From contig NC_135549.1 in the NCBI RefSeq assembly GCF_964340395.1, positions 33,021,832 through 33,085,831 of the forward strand: a stretch of DNA of 64,000 nucleotides. The letters are read 5' to 3'. How positions within the stretch are numbered: the stretch's first letter is position 1; every line of letters begins with the position of its first letter. Below the pieces are notes generated by a model. It was not told the DNA's origin. It was given only the letters and a program-made list of their open reading frames with translations, and made no database searches. Source of the stretch: Glandiceps talaboti (lineage: Eukaryota > Hemichordata > Enteropneusta > Spengelidae). The translations under genes and the position numbers were made by a program. Shown in pieces: positions 22,349 through 33,965 of this stretch.

Positions 22349-22569
22349 GGAGAACGTTCAAAAGAAGCAACAAAAATTAATTTGCCTTTGGCAGTGTTGG
22401 ATAACGTAACCTCAGCTACTCTAGTTGATGGCAAGAGTACACACATTCCATATCGTGATTCCAAATTGACCAGACTTAAAGATTCTTTAGGTGGTAATGT
22501 CAAGAAAGAGATGGTAGCTAATATCGGTCCTGCTAGATACAACTATTATGAATCTCTGACAACATTGAG
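22349..22569 (+). CDS. KIF3B-like: Exon 6: KIF3B-like motor C-terminal half, switch II block absent
   Basis: Acceptor attttcag and donor TTGAG/gtatgt enclose 221 bases. The product includes [60 protein letters not shown] and [13 protein letters not shown]3B has [20 protein letters not shown], then [20 protein letters not shown], then VANVGPASYN and ETLTTLR. This exon is continuous with exon 5 in phase, but about 31 family residues between ECSE and GERLKEATK, including switch II (DLAGSE), are found nowhere in 22036-22348. LTRLLQ is shortened to LTRLK. Confidence 0.92.
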
Positions 22570-23084
22570 GTATGTGATAGTTTTCTTTAGCTTAATCAGT
22601 TGGCTTCTCACCTGGCATGAGGAGAGAGAGGTACACTTCAAGTTAGTCTGGAAACTAATGTGGTCTCTAACTAAATGATGTCTGGCCAAAGTCTCTCAAT
22701 CAGCAAAAAAGGTTCTTCATCCAATCAGTGAACCCCAGCAGCTATAGTGATGTAAACAGTGTATAAGTAGCATCCTGAGCTGACAAATATACCATATTTA
22801 GATATTACATAACTGCCCTAATAGACGCTAAGATAGTAGATTCACCATAATCTACCGACTAGCCCACAGGTCTTCCTATATTTTTAATACAACATGCTTT
22901 CCTCTAACCAAATTACTGCTCCTGTAACATAGTAGGATAAATAAAGGATCACCACTGAGAATATTAGAAGGTAAAGTCTATTGGTTTCTATAGGGTGCTG
23001 GTGCACAGACAGACCCAGTAGCCTTGCCATGCAAATGTATAGTAGATTCACCATAATCTACCCAGTAGCCCACAGGTTTTATGA
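22570..23084. other. Intron, nothing recognised
   Basis: A short duplicated motif, agtagattcaccataatctacc with agcccacagg, occurs near 22830 and 23040. Otherwise unremarkable. Confidence 0.4.
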
Positions 23085-23490
23085 GTTCAATCTTTCCGTT
23101 TTTATAGGTGTCATAACTTGACCAATTTTCAGTTGTTTTTTAAATAGTTTATATTTTTGGAGAGGGCAACATCTTGTAATTACAAAAATATCAAAGTTTA
23201 CCACTGAAACCCCAGTTATATAACTGAACACAGGCGTTTTCGGCGCCCGCCAGTGTCAATATACAAGGTTCACACATTCTCAAAATCCTTTAACTCCTTT
23301 CTCCAAAGTTATAGGTATATCTTAAGTTGACCAATTTTCAATTGTTTTTTAAAAAGTTTATATTTTTGGAGAGGCCAACATCTGGCAATTTCAAAAATAG
23401 CAGTGTCCACCACTAAAAACCGACTTATATTACAAAAACGGGCGTTTTTCGGCGCACGCCAATGTCAATATACAACGTTATACACAAACC
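23085..23490. repeat. 205-bp tandem repeat, left block (two units)
   Basis: Units share ttgaccaattttcaattg, tttatatttttggagagg, aacatctggcaatttcaaaa and ggcgtttttcggcgc. The same family resumes at 25840-26330. The two blocks flank the transposon 23651-25729. Confidence 0.85.
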
Positions 23491-24579
23491 CGCTTAGTTT
23501 AACTACTCTCTATGCTTTACTATAGGAAAATAGTAAGTCATATACATTTACACTTGTGAAATTAAAACCACCGAGTCATTCACATAGTTTTTTAATGTGG
23601 TAATTCTACATTTATTGTAGAAAGTAAGAGTGCTAATATTTAGTCTGTAAGGCTGCTTTCACAAAAACTTGTTGGGGGGGGGGGGGGGGTCGGGAGATTT
23701 TAGGGGGGGGGGGACTTGAAAATATATGGATAGTGTGTGTGGGGGGGGGGGGTACCTGAAAAAATGTTATGGGTTGAAGGGGGGGGGGGGGTACCTGAAA
23801 ATAAATTGACATCATGACTTTTGAAACATGGGAAAATAAGCTTTTAAAATGTTGGTCTTCCTTTTTCAACAACAACAACAACAACAACAACAACAAAAAC
23901 AGCAGCTACAAACAACAGTTGCTCACAAGTTAGTAGAATGAAAAACAAAAACAGTCAAATTTTAATTTTCTTTTAATAAACTGTTAATGTAATGATAAAT
24001 TGAAATGGGCGAATTGAGTGGTACAGATTGTTTTTTGTCTGAAAATACCAGTGTCTTTCATGTACACTACTGAAATTTGGTTCATTTAATGTGTGAAATT
24101 ACCTTTACGCTGTACTGAAAATATTCTTTGTGACATGACTGTGTTTTGGTTTGTTCATGTAAATCTTACTAGTATTATATGACAGACAAATATGACAGAC
24201 AACATTTTACATTTGCAGCTCTTGGAAGTTAAAAAATAAAAGAGTTGGAAAAGGTTCATCTCAGCCTGCCATCAAAATGTAAAAGATGCACCTGCGCTAA
24301 AACATACTTGACAAGTATCAAAAACTTCTGTGCAAGGTATTTTTTCATCCTATAGATATGATTATAAATTTTCAACACAAACTTTTAATAACACATTCTA
24401 AATATTTCCTAAAATTAGCATATTGGCAACGTCTGCTACATGTGAAACAGAAGACAATATCTCACAAGCTGAGTTAACAGAGAAAAAGTAAAATAAGTTT
24501 TTTGCACACACTTTTCAACTTTGCACGAATATACTATTACTTGTAAATATAAAGATAAATAAATAAACTTTGACGCTAT

Positions 24580-25200
24580 ATGGATGTATTCTCAACACCA
24601 TTAACAAGAGATGATGGTAGTGAAAGACCACCAGATGACTTCCAACCCCGTACACGACTAAAACACCTGTATAGTAAAGGGTTAGTGTCAAGTAAAAATG
24701 TTGAGAAACTTGACGAATTGAGCAAGAAACTGTGTGTCAAGAAAGAGATATTAAAGGGAGCAATCCTTAATTTAGAACAACAGAGAACACTTGCCTCTAT
24801 GAGGGAAAGAAAAAGAATGAATGAAAGAAAGGGAGCAACGTGCTGAAAAAAATTTGATGAATATGACTGGGATGGGCTTGTCAGAAACGGTGACATTTCC
24901 AAATTGAAAGTGAAAGAACTTGATAAGTACCTTCCCAACTATGAAATTCCAGCTGTGGCAGGAATGCACAAAATAGACAAAGTTGAGGCTGTAAGATGCC
25001 ACTATTATCAATCTAAAGAAAGTGAGAGTGATTTGTCATCTGATGACAGTGACAGTGAGAATGATGATACAGCTAGTTCCAACTCTGATGAAGTTGAAGG
25101 AGAAATTGGGTCTGATGATGATGATGATGATGATGACAATACCATGTTTATATACACAAGATCTAGAAGGAGAGCTACCACTTGGAAATCAAAAATTTAA
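24580..25200 (+). pseudogene. Transposon-borne protein: coiled N-terminus, SAP-like motif, acidic tail
   Basis: An 88-residue charged, helical N-terminal part (LDELSKKLCVKKEILKGA, then RERKRMNERK) stops at TGA 24844. The same frame resumes at once with KKFDEYDWDGLVRNGDISKL, KVKELDKYLPNYEI and HKIDKVEAVRCHYY, a helix-turn-helix pattern resembling a SAP-type DNA-binding motif. A serine/aspartate-rich region with eight consecutive aspartates follows, and the C-terminus is TRSRRRATTWKSKI. Around the stop, a neighbouring frame reads ERE-QRAEK, which suggests two compensating one-base slips near A-runs rather than a true terminus. Proteins ending this way recur in invertebrate mobile elements as I remember them; the function is unknown. 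The N-terminal part is also present at 1-165 (minus). Confidence 0.6.
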
Positions 25201-25556
25201 ATAAACACATTCTGAGACTTTGTTTAAAATCCTGCATTCACCTTTGTAATCTAACGTCAAAACCAGTCCAATAATCAGGCTCTTACAAGGTAAATGTATT
25301 ACCAGGTTCATTAAGATAATTATACAATTACTATCATAATAGGGCCATCTTAATTATCATTACCACTAATATATATCACTTGATTCCTATTCTGTTAGAT
25401 GAAACACACAATATACAAATTGATTATATATATAATGGACAAAGTTGGTATTAAGTGTATTATGTACAGTTTTGTTCTTGGTATGGAATGTTAACACACA
25501 GGAAGAGTATTCCAAAAAAATTTATTCGGGTGGGGAATACTTGGAAAATTTATTCG

Positions 25557-25711
25557 GGGGTGGGGGGGGGGGGGGGGGGTACTTGAAATATTTGGGGCTT
25601 TGGCAGGGGGGGGGGGTACTTGAAAAATTTTGGAATATGGCAGGGGGGTACTTGAACAAAAATTAGGGTTTTACAAAAAAATTTCCCGACCCCCCCCCCC
25701 CCCCCCAACAA
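25557..25711. repeat. G-run/C-run cluster at transposon right end
   Basis: G-runs interrupted by tacttgaaa-like spacers (about 25556-25650), then a C-run (25690-25706). They mirror the G-runs of the left end (23676-23792). The inverted pair could fold as a very stable hairpin or as G-quadruplexes. Confidence 0.85.
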
Positions 25712-25839
25712 GTTTTTGTGAAAGCAGCCTTAAGGTATGGTAAGAAAAAAAAGTAGTTTTTTTCAGACAATGTAGCAATTTGGGAAATCTGTGCACTACT
25801 TACTAATGACCTGTGATCTCATTTTGCCTCTCCACATCG

Positions 25840-26330
25840 AAAGTATATGCATCATAACTTCACTAATATTTAATTGTTGTTTAAAAACTTTACATTTTTG
25901 AAAAGGAGAACATCTGACAATTTTAAAAATAGCAGTTCTCAAAATCCCTAACCTTTGTCCAAAGTTATAGGTGTCATAACTTGACCAATTTTCAATTGTT
26001 TTTTTTTTTAAATAGTTTATATTTTTGGAAAGGGCAACATCTGACAATTTCAAAAATAGCAGTGCTCACCACTGAAAACCGATTTATATTACCAAAAAAG
26101 GACGTTTTTTGGCGCCTGTCAGTGTCAATATACAAGGTTCACACATTCTCAAAATCCCTAACCTTTGTCCGAAGTTATAGGTATCATAACTTGACCAATT
26201 TTCAATTGTTTTTTAAATAGTTTATATTTTTGGAGAGGGCAACATCTGGCAATTTCAAAAATATCAGTGTTTACCACAAAAAACCGACTTATATTACCGA
26301 AAACGGGCGTTTTTCACAAACCCGCCTATT
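25840..26330. repeat. 205-bp tandem repeat, right block (about 2.5 units)
   Basis: Same unit as 23085-23490. ttataggtgtcataacttga at about 25968 recurs at about 26173. Confidence 0.85.
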
Positions 26331-26524
26331 TACTACTCTCTTAAACTTTATTAGAGACTGTGGTATATTGGTTAGAATTTGTGATTGATTAACAAAGACA
26401 TGATGTTAATGACTGTGTGGGTGGCTGTGGATGAATTTTAAATTGCATCTCATGCATCTCAGGACTTCTACAGTAAGGACTTCTACAGACTACAGTAAGG
26501 ACTTTGACTATATTATATATACTG

Positions 26525-26745
26525 TGAGTGGATATGTAAATGGTAATGATAGCTATAGTGTATAGCTATGTGAGTGGATATGTAAATGGTAATGATAGCT
26601 AGTGTATAGCTATGTGAGTGGATATGTAAATGGTAATGATAGCTAGTGTATAGCTATGTGAGTGGATATGTAAATGGTAACAATACTGTATAGGAACTAG
26701 ACTATGTGAGTGGAGGTATAAATCGTAACAATACTGTATAGGGAC
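26525..26745. repeat. 44-bp minisatellite, about five units
   Basis: Unit gtgagtggatatgtaaatgg, then taatgatagctagtgtatag, then ctat. The first units are almost identical and the last two are degenerate. Confidence 0.92.
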
Positions 26746-27106
26746 TGGACAACACTCCACTAGAGTTGCATGAAATGCACCGTACCAGTAGACGTTAACT
26801 GGTTACAGTACTTCAGGTGGAATTAAAGGGATGTAGGTTGGACTCCTCCATGTGTCACTATATATGCTCATTATACTAAGTCTTTGATAACTTTGACTGG
26901 GTAATACTAAGTCTTTGATAACTTTGACTGGGTAACACTTGCACAATTAACTTGCCAATGCCATGATACACTAAGCGATACCATCTCTTAGCTAGCTTTC
27001 TAATAAATCCTGTGAAGTGTTAGAGTCCTTAATACCCATCATTAGATTTATCTTGAATGCAAAGATATCAATTCAACAAGCTTTCATTTCTTGTCTGTTT
27101 CTATAG

Positions 27107-27273
27107 ATATAATGGCAAGAACATGAAGAATAAACCAAAGATTAACGAGGATCCAAAGGATGCTTTACTTCGAGAATTCCAAGATGAGATTGTAAGACCA
27201 AAATCACAGGTAGATAAGAAGGGAGGAGGTGGTCAGGTGACATTAAAGAAGAGACAAAGAAGGATGACTGCAG
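27107..27273 (+). CDS. KIF3B-like: Exon 7: KIF3B-like motor end and neck
   Basis: Acceptor tctatag and donor GCAG/gtatga enclose 167 bases; the first base completes AGA with exon 6. The product includes [20 protein letters not shown], then [20 protein letters not shown], then [19 protein letters not shown]3B has RYANRAKNIKNKPRVNEDPK then [20 protein letters not shown], followed by a basic RKRR stretch. Two residues of the YANRAKNI helix are lost, and a proline (IVRPKS) enters the neck coiled coil where the family has IARLKA, which should disturb dimerisation. The exon ends in G, which the AT start of exon 8 would complete as GAT. Confidence 0.9.
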
Positions 27274-29826
27274 GTATGAATTATGATTAGAATAAAAAAC
27301 TTTCCATCAGATGTATATCAGTATAAATGAAATAGTATATAGGAAATAGGAACAGAATATATCAAATACTCCATAAGAAACGAGATCTGTATCATTAACA
27401 TGACGGAAAGCCCTTTTAAAAAGTTGGACCTCACTTCCTCACATTGTTATTAAGTGATTAATCAAATTCAAATATTTGAAGGGGTTAAAAACTACTGATA
27501 AGGAACTGTTAATGATGTCAACAGATGCTTGTGTCTACTGGTACTACTTTTGAAGGATGCTGGAGGTGGATGTGTAGTTGTTAAAACTAAAACCTGAGAT
27601 CGAAAACAGCTGGTTATGTGTAGTAAAATGTGGTGGCCACTGCAAAATGAAACTTTTATTTGTTTTTACCATGTTAATGTTCAATAAAGATTTTCACTGC
27701 AGTGTACTAGCTACCACTTTCAATTTTTAAGGTGACGACGGGGCCGGGACACTGTCAAGTTCTTGATCATTTCACCATGACCTCGCTGTTATGTCTGGGT
27801 CATAGCAAATGTACCTCAGACCACTAAATAGATGTTAGTGGTCTGAGACTACACAGTACTAGTACAGCCAGTGCTTGTGCTCGTACTGGTACTTGAGCAC
27901 AAGGTACTTGTTTCCTGAGATATGTATCAGAATGGTTTCTATCAGAATACAATAAAATGGTAATAATATCAATATTATTGACGTATTTAGCCAACTGAAT
28001 ATGAGGGGTAAAATTGTTTCTGTGATAGAGCAAGCCAGAAGCGCAAGTCCACTCACCGTGACAGCAAGATATATACATACTTGAGCTTGTATTTCAGGGT
28101 TTTTCTCGCTGAGATTGGGCTATCAATACATCACTTGCCTAAAAACAAACTCATTTAAATTCAAACTTAAATAAACAGCCGCTCATATTCTGAATTTCAA
28201 CTGTTAAATATCAAAGGAACTTTCCCATGTGGTCCTAATAAGTCAAACACAGACTTACGATCTGTGGAATCTCGGTAAATATTACACAACTGCATGGCAT
28301 TTGATGATTTTTATTATCATAATTTATTCATGATATACTTTCAGTCTTACGGCATCTCCAATGGTGATGTCCAATAGTATTGCAAAATGTCATATATGAT
28401 AAGTAGCTATTGCATATTTATCATTAGTTTCATGGCTACCTGGGAAATGTAATCATATAAGTTACTTGTTTGTGGGATAGGTGAAACGGTTTTTTATCAA
28501 ATGCAAGTAGATGAGTGACAGCTGGGAGTGGCGGTACAGTGACTCAGTCGGCCTTTGTAGCCAGGATCAGAGAATAAATAAATACGGAAGTGATGTTCAG
28601 TCATTTATTGAACAAGGCCATCACCAAAGTACTCAAAACGAACAAAATTTAAGTGGTGGTCCACATGGACCACCAACTTTTCGGTTTTGGTGGGCCAAAA
28701 TGAAAAAGTGGTGGCTTTTTGGACACAAGACCACCACTAATATTTCGAACCATGGTTCACGCGCGGGGACAAATCCAATGAAAAAGTTCTGTCGTTAAAA
28801 TTACTTGATAGAAGTAAAACATTCCAAATATGCAGGTCCAGCCGTAACATCCATGGAAAATGGGCCAATATTAACAGTTAATGAGTTATAACTGCGATTA
28901 TTGCAAAATTAGAAGAAAAAAAATAAAGTACCTAACATCGATTCCGGGTAGTGGGTATTTTGTATGGGTCACAGCCTAGCTGGTTTAAAGTGCATTGAGA
29001 GTACATATCAATTGGCATGTAGCCAACAAGTGGAATCACGCTTACCAGCGTATAAAATATCGTCAAAAATTATAAAGAAGTGTAGTTGAACATCAATACG
29101 TTCCATTATTGTTATTTCGGTTTCAGAGATATTCAAAGAGGAAATTTGTATTAAAAAAGTACCGCGCATACCAATTATAAGATGTGTCAAGTGTCACAGT
29201 GACACAGATTATCATGATTATGGAAGGTATTAGCAACAAACCAAACATTATTTGACTAAATCTCACAAGTTAAGCTTAACTCGGGTAGGAATGGTCCAAC
29301 TTATAAAGGAACTTTTTGTAATGAATCTGTGTAGCTACTAATTTAATATTTATGTATTTGTTATTTATCTCAGTATCTACCTACTTCTGTAACTTTATGT
29401 CCATTTCAATATTTACAATAATTATAATATTCATCCACCTGTCACTATGTATGTATGTATGTATGTATGTATGTATGTATGTATGCATGCATGTGTGTCT
29501 TTCCCTAATTTTAATTTTGTGTTTGATATTTTCTTTGCTGACTTTCATTAGCATTGAAGCAAATGCACTGATGTTTTTAGTGGATATGTTAATTACCATT
29601 GATAAGTCATTAACTTTCAAGCAAATGCACTGATGTTTTTAGTGGATATGTTAATTACCATTGATAAGCAAACACACTGATGTTTTTTGTGTCAGTTGTA
29701 GATGTAACATCTTCAACTCAGTCAGTAGACAACAGACAAACAATCTACATGTCTTCCTTTAAATTACAAATGCTACAAAGTGTATTTTATGACAACTTTA
29801 ACATGCTTGTTTGTAATTTATCACAG
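27274..29826. other. Intron, no gene; hairpins and small repeats
   Basis: Contains an inverted repeat ctcagaccactaa/ttagtggtctgag (27815-27847), a ggtggtcc/ggaccacc stem near 28650-28672, a (TGTA)n run (29447-29486) and a 62-bp direct tandem duplication (29557-29680, aagcaaatgcactgatgttt). The 95-codon frame at 28511-28798 has no recognisable family. Confidence 0.5.
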
Positions 29827-29884
29827 ATATTGAATACGATCCTAATAACAATGACCATAGTGAAGTAAGCCAAATAACGCTGAG
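29827..29884 (+). CDS. Exon 8 (candidate): linker between kinesin-like and KSR-like exons
   Basis: Acceptor atttatcacag and donor CTGAG/gtaggt enclose 58 bases. AT completes the G left by exon 7 and AG is completed by the A of exon 9, so it bridges both in frame. The product DIEYDPNNNDHSEVSQITL-R is acidic and unrecognised. It could be a kinesin-2 neck/stalk-proximal exon or a KSR linker exon. Support is splice-site and phase agreement only. Confidence 0.45.
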
Positions 29885-30418
29885 GTAGGTGTACTGCTTT
29901 CAACTGAGCTTCATAAAAGGCTAATTTTCAATCAGTGTCAGGTCAGTATCTTGAGTTTAGACACTTCCCAATGTGTATTAAACCAACATTTTCACAAATT
30001 CAGTCCCCAAATACAACTAATTTCAAAAAGAAATTGAGTCAGACCGATTTCTTTTGTGTATATTCATAATACCGTAGTCCAACATTGAAAGATAAAAATC
30101 TGTAATACTCTCTAAAATAGTAGTTTCATATGTACCCTATGATCTGACGTGTTAGCATGTTAGATGGTCAAAATCATCTAGCATAATGAGAGTCATCATA
30201 ATCTGACCCCTATTTATATGCAGAGTAGGCCTTTAGAGATGTTCTAGTGCAAACCAGAAATTAATTTCAAACTATATGTTAGATGTATAAATATCTTGCC
30301 CATATAATATGATACAAATATCAAATAAATGGATATATATATATATAGAGTTTGCCACTATGGGGCACAGTGTCACATGTATATAGTGATGCTAATAAAT
30401 AGATGTGTCTTTTTACAG

Positions 30419-30503
30419 AGGGAACTGTCGTGGTGATGTGGCTATGCAATTATTTAATGTAGATGCTGATAACGATTTACAATTACTATCATTTAATCAA
30501 GAG
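30419..30503 (+). CDS. KSR-like: Exon 9: KSR-like pseudokinase N-lobe
   Basis: Acceptor tttttacag and donor GAG/gtgagt enclose 85 bases encoding (R)GNCRGDVAMQLFNVDADN then DLQLLSFNQE. KSR and RAF kinases have GxWHGEVAIRL then a conserved DNEDQLKAFKREV. KSR proteins scaffold RAF-MEK-ERK signalling and typically carry arginine at the ATP-lysine position (VAIRL); here the site is VAMQL, lacking both R and K. The preceding glycine-rich loop is not visible. The exon ends on a codon boundary. Confidence 0.65.
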
Positions 30504-31544
30504 GTGAGTGTACATTTGTTGTTTGTTCATTTTCTGCAACATCTTCTGGGTTCATAATTAATATTGGTAGCGTCAAAGATACTCAGGATTACTTTTGTCC
30601 AGTGAACACTTCATAATTGTACATTATATTGAAGCAATGGTGTGGGGGAACAGTTGCATACTTATGTGCATGTCATTTGTATACATGTATGTAGTGTTTA
30701 CAGTATTGCAGTTCAGTTCAAATACCACTATTGTGTATGTGCACCAGTGCAAGTAATGACTGCAATCTGATTAAAATCCAATGTGGATGTTGGCTAATCA
30801 TTCATTGCTATTTTACCTTCGTTATTTTGCTTGAATTGAGCTTCATGGTACATGTTTACGATTTTATCTTGATCGCCTCCTCTACATCTGAACTGGCGCC
30901 CATGCCCACGCCGTTCTGCTCAGTGAGCCACACAGCCAATCTGGTTGTGTATTCAAATGATAGAATTATGACAAGAGTGAACAAAAAAAAAATGGGGGTT
31001 AAGTGAGCGATCAGTTTTTCAGCAGGGGGGGGGGGGGAGTGTCACCTTAATTTGGGACTCAAAGAGGGGGGGGGGTGTCATCATTTTTACTAAGTGAATA
31101 GGGGGGGGGGGGGGGGTCACCTTGTTTTCAACTAAACAAAATCATGAGCCATGCTCTTGTACTTAAATGTCCTACATTTAAAAACATGATAATGAATAAC
31201 AAGTCATTCATAGTCTGAGTTAATGAGCAGTGAGGCACGGACCATCTACTTACTGCATAATGCTACCTTGCCTTTTGTCTCACCCTGCTCCTTATCTTTC
31301 CACCACTTCCCATGTATTTGCCAAGCTTCCCTGACCTCTGACTTTCACATATCACCTTAATCCCTATTTTGTCCATCCTGTCCTTTCATTGGTCAAGCCA
31401 CCTTGACCTCTGGCTTTTGCTTTGTACTTTATCTCCCCTTTGTCCCTCACTTCACTGTTTGCTACAGCACAGTATACATCATTTTCCACTTTCTTCCACT
31501 TGCCCACCAATTTCACCACCACACTATCATGTTACTGGGTTTAA
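30504..31544. other. Intron with G-tract cluster
   Basis: Three G-runs within 31025-31118, separated by gtgtcacctt-like spacers, sit beside a gatcagttttt motif. The inverted-sense relative at 34490-34640 has similar G-runs and ends in tgatcgctcact. No coding similarity. Confidence 0.55.
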
Positions 31545-32470
31545 CGCCAGCACTGTTAAGCACTTGTTTTTATTGTTTTTCCAGCACTCCCAAGTGCTCG
31601 GTTTCTTCACTCCAGCGCTATTAAGTGCTCGGCATGTTTACTCCAGCACTCATACGTGCTCGGCTTTTTCTTTCCAGTGCTATTATAAGTGCTCGGCTAT
31701 TTCTCTCCAGCACCTACGTTGTTGCTTAAAGGTGGTCATGGTGCAGTACGTGTTGTGATGCCATACTATATGTATTGGATCATGTGTCAAGAGACAAAGT
31801 TTATGTTATATTTGAAAATATATTTATAGCTATTTGTTTATGGTTTATTTTATGCACATACATTTTTTTGTTTAATAGCAAGCAGCAGCATAGCGGTCAA
31901 TGACTAGTACGCATGTGCGTCCTATATACTATGCAATGTTTTTTTGGTGGGGTTACCCAAGGATGCATTGCGGTACAATGACTATGCATGGGCTTTCTAT
32001 GTACGATGTGCAATCTCCACGCCGAGAGCACTATCTATGATATCATCGTGAGGCAGCCACTCACAAATGAATCTACCCAGCTATGCGAGCTTATGGGCTT
32101 TGGCCTAGTTATGATATTAATGCGCAACAATCGACACAGATATAGTGGATGCGGAAAAAGTAAGGGGTATCACCAGCCGGCATTTCAGGGTGATAAGCAA
32201 TGTATGTCCCGCTCACAGTCTAAGCCTCAGATTTGGCTCAGGCCATCAGCGGAGCCAACGTGGCATCCTGAGTGGACTGCATGCCATGGCTATCCCCTTA
32301 CCGAGTTTATTGAAAATGCCAAAAATTGAAAAAGCGTAAAAACAAACTGTCCATGAATAAAAGCCAAACACTTGATAGTGCTGGAGAGAATTAGCCGAAC
32401 GCTTGATAGTGCTGGAGAGAAATAGCCGAGCACTTAATAGCGCTGGATAGAGTAAAAGAGCCGAGCTTAG
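31545..32470. mobile_element. Element bounded by inverted arrays of a 21-bp motif
   Basis: On the left, ccagcgctattaagtgctcgg and variants occur about five times between 31542 and 31720 at 27-35 bp spacing. On the right, the inverted form (gccgagcacttaatagcgct) and variants occur three times between 32360 and 32445. Opposed subterminal motif arrays resemble transposase-binding arrays of DNA transposons. The interior (31900-32330) has higher GC and a weak 113-codon frame with no recognised domain. Exact termini and target duplication were not found. Confidence 0.6.
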
Positions 32471-33297
32471 AAATGACTTCTCGCTATTGCATGCCATGAG
32501 TTGCATTGTGTCATCTTGTGGTAGAAAAACTTGCTTGTGTAGCTGTACATGTAACACATATGAAATGAAATACCTTAAGATTTACTGGCTCTAAAATCTG
32601 TTCCTCCATTGACCTGAACATGTGGAATTGTGCACAAACATACCAATTTCGGACACTTTGAAATAATATGTGGCAAACACTGTGACTGAAAGTGCCTGTC
32701 ACAGCCTGTGTCTAGATATTGGATATTCAATGTCCATGTGTATAGTTAGTCTAGTTCTTATATATGTTTGTACATCTAATGTATGATAACTACAATCATC
32801 TCCATCAGAAGTCCCAAATTGATATATGGTTGAGATCAATAGTTCAATGTAGGGTAAAAACTAAATTCTTTTAGTGTAGGGTGGGGGTGAGAGGAGGGCT
32901 TTTAAAATGAAATCTGTTTTGTACCCCAATACAAACAATTCTAAAAATCTCAGATTGAAAAATGGGAAAAAATTTGTTATGCATGGCACTAAAATACATT
33001 TATTTTGCATATAAAAGAGCTATTTTACATACTGGCTTTGTGTATTCATAGCACTACATAGTACAACATACTGATTTGACATTGATTGTGCTGTGTACAA
33101 CAATTTTACCAATTTAGTTAGAAGGGGATGGGGAAGGGGTTAATTCTGAGTCCTTTAATCTAAAAGAATAATTTTTTTTTACCTACAGATCTCACCCCTA
33201 ATGTGTTGATTTATCATACATGTACAAACTATTGAACTGTTACTTGGCATAGATATAGTACAAACTACATGTCTTATCAAAAATTACTTTTCTGTGT
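32471..33297. other. Noncoding, nothing recognised
   Basis: AT-rich intron-like sequence without repeats or coding similarity that I can identify. Confidence 0.4.
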
Positions 33298-33965
33298 TTG
33301 TGTTTCACTTCTTCTCTGCTACCTGTGACCATCACCAAGTTTAATACATGTTACCAGGCTACATGTGAAACCCCCTTCTGTCTTGCTATTGTTTTACACC
33401 ATAAACTACCAAGAAAGAAATATATTCCAAGGTGATACAATGTTAATCGGATTCTCACAGAATATATATTATGTGAATGACTGATAAACAAAGTTATAAA
33501 CACAGACTTGGTTGATGATGATTAGTAAAGGGCTACTTACTCTGGCCAGGACTTCTATAGTACTGACACGATGCAAAGTTAGGAGGAAAATTAGATTTTA
33601 CATCTCCCCAGGAATGTCTAGTATCCACATTGAGTGACTGTATACTGCGAGTAACATTTTCTCAGCAGATCATAATATTACATTTCCTTGGTATTAGAAT
33701 GTATTTATTTTCAAGGCTATCATGTTGCCAGCAATATACTGGACAACATAGACAATAGTAAGTGAATTGAATTAGTAATCTAGTTTAGAAACTGCTGTAG
33801 TACAGAAAACATTTTATGACATTTTTTAATTTCTATTTTGAAACCAATGACATTTATCACATTTCATTATTCAAAAATTGGTTAAAATTAGCAGTGTGGT
33901 CAATGAATGGGGGAGGGGGTGGGGGTGGTGTTTTGAGTCAGTGCCATGATTAAACTGAACAATTA
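33298..33965 (-). repeat. Interspersed repeat, inverted partner of 5825-6730
   Basis: See the partner entry. This copy is shorter because of internal deletions and ends in a G-rich patch near 33909-33930. Confidence 0.8.

Larger units (their letters stand above)
23651..25729 (+). mobile_element. TTAA-type DNA transposon with G-tract TIRs
   Basis: Left end ggctgctttcacaaaaactt followed by gtt, a G-run and tcggga. The right end is its inverse (tcccga, C-run, aacaagtttttgtgaaagca, gcc). Left flank GTAA and right flank TTAA fit a TTAA target with one change. Between the ends lie G-runs spaced by tacctgaaaa/tacttgaaaa motifs on both sides, a CAA microsatellite, and one broken ORF (24580-25200). 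No catalytic transposase domain was recognised, so it may be non-autonomous or may have lost its transposase. A truncated inverted copy occupies 1-1106. Confidence 0.8.

Noticed and set aside
24576-24938. Minus-strand 120-codon serine/leucine-rich frame
   Set aside because: Shadow of the plus-strand transposon ORF, which shows the domain-like sequence.
7169-27273. Annotating a functional kinesin-2 motor
   Set aside because: Switch II is missing, switch I and the P-loop are altered, the neck is interrupted by proline, and no first exon was found. Motor ATPase activity is not credible.
31369-31758. 129-codon frame rich in leucine, serine and histidine
   Set aside because: It overlaps the subterminal motif array of the 31545-32470 element. 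Repeat-derived.
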